Assembly (NCBI RefSeq): GCF_964019385.1 | Contig: NC_088649.1 | Coordinates: 12,504,438 to 12,568,437, forward strand | Direction of reading: 5' to 3' | DNA: 64,000 nucleotides | From: Sycon ciliatum | Lineage: Eukaryota; Porifera; Calcarea; Leucosolenida; Sycettidae | Shown here: positions 55,966 through 64,000 of the stretch, one piece after another | Layout: every line of letters begins with the position of its first letter | Position numbering within the stretch: position 1 is the first letter of the stretch | Made by a program: the position numbers and the translations under genes | Notes under the pieces: model-generated | What the model saw: only the letters and a program-made list of their open reading frames with translations | Databases searched by the model: none | Told to the model about the DNA's origin: nothing

Positions 55966-57240
55966 ATTTGTATAGAGACCATACAATCAGATGGGGCCCA
56001 TATAATGCACATAGGTATAAAAATAGCAGCCAAACCTGAAAAATTTGGGCATAGGTCTGTTGCTTTTCCCCATTTTTTGTGTTTTTTTAAAGAATTTTGG
56101 AATTTTCTTAGATGTATAAGATGACATCATTTATGCCCCCAACTATGATCATAAATTTCAAAGACTTTGTGAGTTTAAAGTTTCCCTCCCCGTTGACAGG
56201 TGTTCCGTTCCATTTTTGGGTCAGCAATGAGACAAGGACATGGGTATGTGGCCATTTTGAAGAAACTCTGGAAAGCCAAAATTTCATGCCGCAAAAATGG
56301 TCAAAGATTACAGACTCAACTCATGCTCCCTGCTCATTGCTGATTCATTGGGAATATTTAAATAATAAAAGGAGGGAAGCTGCTGGCGACTCCATGACGT
56401 GGCCTTCATCGACGTTCCAAGCGGCGTGTCGATAACCTGCACATGCGGGCTAATACATCTACGAATCAGTGAACAGCAATTTAGTTATACAGTCTGAACG
56501 CCACACTTGAAGTGTGTTGCTGCAATCTAGACGTTAGTACGTGTAAGGCGCATCTGCCTGCGAAGTACAGGTATGCCATCACAACAAACCCCAGGTGGAT
56601 TCGAATCTCCATTGGCAAGAACCATGCAAGAATATTAGGGGCTGGAGGGGATGGGGAGGGGGATTGCTGTGGATAAAGGTCTTCTAAGACGTGTACGCTC
56701 CCTGGAATGGGTCCCTCAAACAATATTTGCATTTGCTTTCTTTGAGAACTCAGTGGAGGCTTCACACTATTGAGAAGCATGCATGTGGCAAGTGCCAGTA
56801 GTTCCCTGCTCACTCGGAATCATGATAACGGGGTTCAGAGTGTGAGAGTGTCTATTCTAATTGTTACCGTCCAGTCAGCGTACAGTTACCCTCTCGAGAT
56901 CCTGGGCCTAGTGCTAACCGGGGTCCAATGTGCACTCCTAAAGGTTTCGACCTAGGTTCAGCATGCACGTTATGGCCATGAACTACATGCACCAGCCATC
57001 CTACACATACATTGTATGTGGTCGTGCACCCCCCCCCCCCCCCCCACCACCTAAACTGATGGGACCAGCTACACCCCTGTGTAAGTTCATGCAATTGCCT
57101 CCCAAGTCTGCACCACATGGGCAACAGCAAATGCTTTACCTTTTTTTTAGAGCTGGGGATGAAGGCAATGCCAAGCTGCATCCAACCCACACGATGAGAA
57201 AGACAGCTTCTCATCAGTAGTAACAGTGCGACTAACATCT
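55966..57240. other. Intergenic, no gene recognised
   Basis: Includes a segment (about 56195-56403) that recurs inverted near 60430-60520 (GCTGCTGGCGACTCCATGAC and GACAGGTGTTCCGTTCCATT), probably an old transposon. Confidence 0.4.
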
Positions 57241-57439
57241 TCAGAGTAGATATGACGGTGCCGGCATCATTGTGACACACACGAAGTGAGCAGTCATGGG
57301 ATGGCTGGTGTTGACTGCATTGGTGTTAGTGTGATGGTCATACAGCTGTAGTGATCAGATAGTCTATGCCGGTAGTAGCAATTTACAGCGCTGATAGTAC
57401 TGAGCTGGCTGATGCCGCTAGTAGCAAAGCATCCGGCAT

Positions 57440-57795
57440 CGGTAGTAGCGAAGTGGTCGAGCGTGTATGGCATCAAGCTGGCTGGAATCGGTAGTAGCGA
57501 GGTGGCCAGCATCGGTAGTGGCGAGGTGGCCAGCATCGGTAGTGGCGAGCTGCCTGGCATCGGTAGTAGTGAGGTGGTCAACATCGGTAGGTGGAAGGCA
57601 TCGGTAGTGACGAGCTGGCAGGCATCGGTAGTAGCGAGGTGGCCGGCATCAGTAGTAGCGAGGTGGCCGGCATCGGTAGTAGCGAGGTGGCCGGCATCGG
57701 TGGTAGCGAGGTGGCCGGCATCGGTGGTAGCGAGGTGGCCAGCATCGATAGTAGCGAAGTGGCCGGCATTGGTAATAGCGAGGTGGCCGGCATTG
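57440..57795. repeat. 24-bp minisatellite (about 14 copies)
   Basis: Unit GGCATCGGTAGTAGCGAGGT plus GGCC. As the period is a multiple of 3, all frames repeat 8 residues (e.g. GIGSSEVA), giving long artefactual open frames on both strands. Confidence 0.95.
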
Positions 57796-57882
57796 TTGTA
57801 GCGACTGAACTGATAGTGGTTGAGATAATCTACATGAGCAGTTATGAAGCAAACAGTTATTGTTTAGCTATGCTCTTATCAC

Positions 57883-59140
57883 AGTTGTAAAGCACATAAG
57901 AACTTTCTGGCAAGCACAGTAGAAGAGTAAGCGGCATGGTCTGAGATGTGGTCAAGGCATGTAACTCCCTTTGTACATGCGATCATCAGCCACAAACAAG
58001 TTGCAAAGCGGTCCACACATTCACCGGCTGCGGACAGGGGAATCAAACTGGTGCACACGTCGCGAATACAAAGGGATAAAGAATGAATGTGCAGCAACAA
58101 ACAGCTGGAAAATGACTGCAATTGGCATTGATTGCTCCATTTCAGAATTCATCCATTTTGTATTAGCCACACATTCACCGACCCAACACACCTGCCAGTA
58201 GCAAGCAACTGCATGTAAGCCCTGCTCCTCATCAGTAACATCAACACCGCATCCACAACTAAGCAACATATCCAAACCACATGCTCTGGCCATGTCCCTA
58301 TCACCTACTCTGCAAGTCAGAAATAGAGAATTGCAGCATGCAGAAACCTGATTGTATAACGTACCAGAGAATTGGCTTATACTTAGCCATGCTGTGGTGG
58401 ATCTTGGGACGCAATGAGGCGGCTGTCATCTGCAACAGCGAGGCGGTCGTCATCAGTTGTAGTTATTGATATAATCTACGTGGGCAGGTATGAAGCAAAC
58501 AGTCAATGATTAGCACTAGGTGCAGAAGATGGTGATAACAGTTCACAAACACACAAGAACTTTCTGGCGAGCACAGTAGAAGAGTAAGCGGCGTGGTCTG
58601 AGATGTGGTCAAGGCATGTAACTCCCTTTGTACATGCGATCATCAGCCACAAACAAGTTGCAAAGCAGTCCAAACATTCACCGGCTACGGACAGGGGCAT
58701 CAAACTGGCGCACACGTCGCGAATACAAAGGGATAAAGAATGAATGTGCAGCAACAAACAGCTGGAAAATGACTGCAATTGGCATTGATTGCTCCATTTC
58801 AGAATTCATCCATTTTGCATTAGCCACACATTCACCGACCCAACACACCTGCCAGTAGCAAGCACATGCCTGTAAACTCTGCTCCTCGCCAGTAACCTCA
58901 AACACCCCATCTACAACTGAGCGACATATCCAAACCACATACTCTGGCCATGTCCCCATCACCTACTCCGCAAGCCAGAAATAGAAAGTTGCAGTATGCA
59001 GAAACCTGATTGTCAGAAATGGAGAATTGCAGCATTCAGAAACCTGATTTTCAGAAATGGAGAATTGTAGCATGCAGAAACCTGATTGTATAACGTACCA
59101 GAGAATTGGCTTATACTTAGCCATGCTGTGGTGGATCTTG
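57883..59140. repeat. Tandem duplication, unit about 0.65-0.73 kb
   Basis: 57883-58410 and 58535-59140 are close copies. The right copy has about 75 bp extra, a triplication of a CAGAAACCTGATTGTCAGAA-type segment. Each copy keeps a minus-strand frame ending SRRV(H/R)QFD(S/A)PVRSR-stop. The right-hand copy's edge includes the candidate exon at 59099-59163, and the left copy has a truncated version of it. Confidence 0.85.
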
Positions 59141-62014
59141 GTCCATTTGCCTTCCAGGTCTAGCTGAGGAAAAATAGGCAGCTTTAGACAATGGTTTAGA
59201 AACATACACCCATGTGACAACAGCCATCGACGGCTATTGTCACATGGGGGACTAGCAAGCCTAAACAGCAGAATGCATACCCTACCAATGTCTACATACG
59301 TACCACCCATTCATACGTTACCAGAGAGACGGGCGTTAGCGAGGCTGCCATGGTGTCCGTAGAGTGCTTGGACCTACCTGAGTAGGAATGAATGGGCATG
59401 ACACAATTGTTTAGTTACATACACCCATACAACAGCAGCCTGTGACAGCCACTGTTGTATGGGGATAGTACAAGTAACAGACACGGTTACTAAACAACAT
59501 GGTGTAGTACAATACACCAAGCATGCAGTACATAACAACATATTTACCAATGGTAGGCCCGATGACTTGACGCCGTAGCGCTGGTTGGTCGTAGCGCTTG
59601 TTGGATGTAGAAGAGATGACCTACTGGGCTCTTCTTACCTTGCCCTGATCTATGCCTAACTACCCTAACTAAGAGTGTGAATATAATAGAATTTGAGTGA
59701 GAGAAATGAAATAATGTGAGAATATGAATATAGTGTGGCATGAGGGTCGAATATTGTTTAGTGTTTGTTGTGGTTGATAGTCTGGTTGGCTCCAGCCACC
59801 AGTTGCCACCACTGCTTGACTGTTGCACTAATCATTGGCCGAGTGTGTGCCGCTCCACCTCGCTCCCCACCGGCCACATCATAGTGTGTAGTAATCACTG
59901 AGTGTTTGTGCACTGATCCCTGAGGTGTGTGTGGGAACAGACATGCAGGTGTGGAAATAGTAAGAATGATGTAGCTGTATGATAATGCTACATGCAGCAA
60001 TACAATTCAATTCATCCACAAACAAATGAATTCATGATTAATTCTACCAAACATGATTTGGAATTGTGCAAGATAGGTAATACAGGACTATTAGGGCAGG
60101 GATATTGATACTGCAGACTACTACGGACTACATTGGGCATGGGTTGTGACACAACAGACCATTATTTATGGAGCATGGGTTGTGATGGCATACATACAGG
60201 AAAATACCTTGAATTCTTTAAGTAGCAAAATTCAATGATCGAACACCAACATTTTTTTGTCGTGAGGCATTGTCGCCCTTTGTCGTGCAGTCTTGGCCGA
60301 CTGTCTTCCGCAATACAGGCCAGGAAAGTTTTGAATGGAGGCAATTTGACTGGCATTAAATCTTCCACTTATTCAAAGAATTACGTATTCCTTTTCCTGG
60401 AACCCCATTTTTGAGGCAAAGTTCGACTGAAGGCAGTCATGGAGTCGCCAGCAGCACCCCCACCCCCTTACCCTTCCGTAATGGTTAAAACCAGGGGAAA
60501 TGGAACGGAACACCTGTCATTTTGTGGCAGCTACATTGCAGCAAGAGTCTTGCCGCAATGAAGTGCCCCCTCCCAAAACCATTTTCCAGTAGCAAAATAA
60601 ATCATAAAGGGAAGCATGGATGGCAGATGGCAGGCCTGGAGCAAACATACACACACAGCGCGCACGCACATACACACGTACAAGAGGGAAACAAACCACA
60701 TGCATAATATCGTGGGCAGTTTGCAGCAAGAATTCTCAAAAGAAATCCGAAAAGGCACCAACACAATTACGATTGCCAGTCATGCTAAGTTACTTTTTCA
60801 AAGCTATGTTGGGGAAATCCCGTCTATTGCCTCGTTCTCATACTGGTAGAAACCATGGAAACAACTGCACATCCTTCACTGTAGGACTTATGGAGCTCTT
60901 CTGGTTCACATTAAAAATGGAGGTTGGATCAAGTCAGACTAAGGAGCAGGGTTTTCTAGTCCCAAGCCTAGTGACTAGTACTGTATTTCGAAAGTGCTAG
61001 ACTTGGGCTTTCCAGCTTAAGCTTGGTCCTGATTGGGGGCGTATGTCCAAGCTCCAAGGGTGAATTGTTTTACTGAGTGGAGTGTAAGTAGTATACAATA
61101 GCCTACAGTTGTGAGTTTGAGAGGAGCCTAACTTGATACTTATCATGACACCGCAACCGATCCTGTTTCCCAGCCTACATAGGTTGTCCGTGGCAGCAAA
61201 CTCGACTGGGCACACGCAAGAAATAGTGACACAGAACAACAGGGTCCTTTAGGGAAACCTATTCGATATGCTGTAATGCACCTAAGCCCACTCGTCCTCA
61301 TTCGCAGTCGTTTGGGCTTAAAAGTGAAGACATCAGAAGTCGTTTCAGAAGTCAACGACTTCCGGTTCAAATTTGATCCACTCTGCACATAGCAACGTAC
61401 GGTGTGGAGGGTAAGCCGCTCGTGTTGCATGCATGTATGTGAGGTTTTTCTGTACCAGGATTGGGTCCCCATCTAAGAGGGCACAGGCTGGCCAATATCA
61501 GCAGAGGTGGCACTTGCTGCAGAGGAAAACCACCTCTAAATATATCATGTGTATGCATCCATCCAAACTGGATCCACATGAATCCAAAGCGGACCAAAAG
61601 TCAGCCTGATGATTGGCATAGCTCCGGACTGGCTGTGACGTAGCACATTCAAGCCCTTTTGGTCAGCTATTCAACTGGCCGCACAAACTTCACGAGGTCA
61701 CATTGTGCACAATTTCAAATATTCCATCTGGCATCCATAATCACCATTTCTCACTAGACAGCATCTTAGCCATACAGTACAATCAATGTGAGCATGTTTA
61801 CCTGTGAGAAAGAAGGTGGGCAGCAGCAGCAGCAGGAAAGTTCTTGATGAAGCCTTGCTCCAGCAACGTACTTCCCAATGAAACCCGTTCCTAACCCGTA
61901 GCCTGTGTTTGTCCAGGTTTGCTGGTGAACAGACTGACTAGCAGCGGCAATTGTCATGGATGCTGTCCAGTTGCTGGTGCATAGTGGAGAATGCACGTTG
62001 CCTGGACCCAACAT
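59099..62014 (-). CDS. Candidate multi-exon gene, unrecognised
   Basis: Possible exons in order: 62014-61802 (ATG after CCCAG, GTAAAC donor, 71 codons), 59919-59800 (weak GTGGCT donor), 59620-59548, 59377-59322 and 59163-59099. Phases agree at every join (0, 0, 1, 0, then 2 open). The last three read SNKRYDQPALRRQVIGPTIG, RSKHSTDTMAASL and LDLEGKWTKIHHSMAKYKP, which look protein-like. I recognise no domain. Splice signals are mixed and the large gap 59920-61801 is unexplained; chance alignment of phases is possible. The direction fits the duplicated block to its left. Confidence 0.33.
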
Positions 62015-62404
62015 CTGGGTGGGAATTGCTCAGTGGTTGTAAAACACAGCACAACAAAGTGAAGAAGTCAATGCGTATGATCCCCTACATGCATTTAACC
62101 ATAGCCGAACAGAAGCATGCGTGCACCCATGTGCTATGGACTCAAACAAAGTAGACACACCGTATTCTATCGGGGGGGGGGGGGGGGGGCATCCCCCTCC
62201 CCCATATAGTACTGTACACACGTGCCCCATTCTGCACTCAAGCCAAATGGCTACGAAGTGCTCTAGCATGGGCAAGTGCCATCCTCTCCAGTACACACCT
62301 CGTTTCATGGACTCAGCCAACTTCCCCCCCCCCCCCCCACACCCACCCACAATCACCTTTATTGATCCATTCATATTGTATTCAAAAGTATCTCTGAGAG
62401 TAAC

Positions 62405-62690
62405 TGGGCACGGGATGGGTGGATGGGAGGAAACGGAAGGGAAGATAGGGATGGGAGGAGAGGGATGGGAGGAAATGGAAGGGAAGATAGGGATGGGAGG
62501 AAATGGAAGGGAGGAGAGGGATAGGAGGAAATGGAAGGGAGGAGAAGGATGGGAGGAAATGGAAGGGAATAGAGGGATGGGTGGAAACGGAAGGGAAGAG
62601 AGGGATGGGAGGAAATGGAAGGGAGGAGAGGGATGGGAGGAAATGGAAGGAGAAGGATGGGAGGAAATGGAAGGGAAGAGAGGGCGGGAA
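62405..62690. repeat. G/A-rich minisatellite, units about 26-28 bp
   Basis: GGGATGGGAGGAAATGGAAG plus GGAGAGA-type units, about 10 imperfect copies. Glu/Gly-rich frames over it are artefacts. Confidence 0.9.
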
Positions 62691-63535
62691 ATAGAGGTCC
62701 CCTGGCCTCTCGTTCTGTTAACTCGAGCTTAATTCATGCAGGGTATTCTATCGAAAGCAAGCACCCCCTCCCCAAACGTATGAATATACGTCCTGCAGAC
62801 CCCAGGCAAGAGATACGGCGTCTTCAGGTACCCCTCCCCCCCCCCCCCCACACACACACAACCCGGGTCTTACAAGAGCCCGCTGCACATAGCAGAACTA
62901 CTAGCATAGAATGCATGGGAACAGATTTCAATGGAAGGTTTGCTGGATGCTGATGATAGAGTGCAGCACATCTAGTGTGGTTTGGCACGAAAATAAAAAA
63001 GCCTCCACAGTGATATTGCTTGTCAGATTCAGTCTTCGAATATGAAGTTCCGAAAATTTACGACAGGCGGCCAGTTTTGTCTGGACATCCGATTGTATGT
63101 GGATGTCACACAGAAACCCTCATCCTGCCGTTGCTTAGAGTCAGCTAGTTAGTATATCAGCAGGTTGTCAGTTTTCATGAAAGAATAATGAAGAAGAAAT
63201 CATAAAATCATAACTGGCAGTATGAGAGCTTGCTGTAAGACATCCACAATTCACTAATAGCAACCAAGTCGAGTGTTAACCTTTGAATTGGCTAGAGAAG
63301 TGGCGCATCGATACACATGGTGTCATTTTTATAGAGGCGTGATTTTGAACTGCACCACAATCTCCAGCATCCAAGCATGTACATTTCTTAACAGGTCTTA
63401 CCGACTGTGCAGTGGGTGCCATGCAAATAATTATGCAGACATTTTGTACAATTTCAGCAGTTTTCATGACGTTTTCCCATTTCAAAACCTACTTTCCCCA
63501 TGGTTGCGGAACAGTTAAATAGATATCGGCCACAG
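62691..63535. other. Right-hand intergenic stretch
   Basis: Contains a poly-C/CA run near 62830-62860. I see no gene. Confidence 0.5.
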
Positions 63536-63843
63536 ACCGTATTATCTCTAATAGAAGCAGTCTCCAATAATAGCACGTCTCCAATAATAGACCACCTTGG
63601 GGGGCATTCAAAAAATAAAGTGCTCAGTCTCCATTATAAGCACACTGTGTAAATTCATTATCTGTTCCGGCAAAAAAAAACCCTGAAATGTGTGTGTCTG
63701 ACATAAATTTGGCATGGCAACATGCCTCTGAAATGAGGTTGAAATAATAATGGAACAATCTCCAATAAAGGAACGTCTCCATTAATAGCACGGGGCGGAG
63801 GTGCATTGAAAAAAAAGGACCGTGCTTATAGAGATAATATGGT
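63536..63843. mobile_element. MITE with ACC(G/A)TATTATCTCTA ends
   Basis: About 308 bp, imperfect inverted ends, internal GTCTCCA(A/T)TAATAG motifs in several copies. Same design as 3925, 22049 and 22379. Confidence 0.8.
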
Positions 63844-64000
63844 ATGCCTTTCCGAAACCGTCCAGTAAACTTCAGCATTCCATTTGGCTCAGATAGGCAC
63901 CGGCGGATTATGCCGGCAGAAAAATTAGCAGAATTCGGTACTTTTTCTGGTTAGTTTCATGCATGTTTGGTAAGTGGATAAAGAAATGGAGCAGAATTCG

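Noticed and set aside
57412-57890. Repetitive protein of 8-residue GIGSSEVA units
   Set aside because: The 24-bp minisatellite keeps frames open on both strands and there is no supporting splice or start context.

Overview
This is animal genomic DNA: genes of many small exons with GT-AG introns, abundant (CA)n/(GA)n microsatellites, minisatellites, small inverted-repeat DNA transposons and one BEL/Pao-type LTR element. There are no bacterial features. The EP400-type gene architecture (HSA, Snf2 lobes, SANT in one protein) indicates a metazoan or close relative. The repeat style suggests a marine invertebrate, but I cannot name the phylum.

Two genes dominate and are arranged head to head. On the minus strand, from 43270 down past the left edge, lies an EP400/Domino-type gene (TIP60/NuA4 scaffold family). 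I could follow 25 coding exons (1768 codons) with consistent splice phases and no stop. HSA and SANT regions are recognisable, but the Snf2 ATPase motifs between them have decayed: the motif I lysine is serine, motif II ends D-Q, and the linker and C-lobe motifs are also changed. It reads as an intact gene for an ATP-independent (pseudo-ATPase) EP400. On the plus strand, 44192-51221, is a complete nine-exon farnesyl pyrophosphate synthase gene (348 aa) with all catalytic motifs. About 920 bp separate the two start codons.

The remaining DNA is intronic or intergenic repeat. The 9.8-kb intron 5 of the EP400-like gene holds a BEL/Pao element (26349-33833) with 5-bp target duplication and LTRs identical by eye, itself carrying a nested inverted-repeat element. 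More than fifteen small TIR/foldback elements, several nested, and about ten minisatellites are spread through the introns. A broken pogo-type transposase lies at 12740-13620.

To the right of the synthase gene (51.2-64 kb) are repeats, a tandem duplication at 57.9-59.1 kb, and a weak candidate minus-strand gene (59.1-62.0 kb) that I do not recognise.

A pattern cutting across both genes is that sense-strand (TG)n runs sit just upstream of most 3' splice sites (about 21 of 32 acceptors), on both strands, while arrays lying away from acceptors are often in the opposite orientation.
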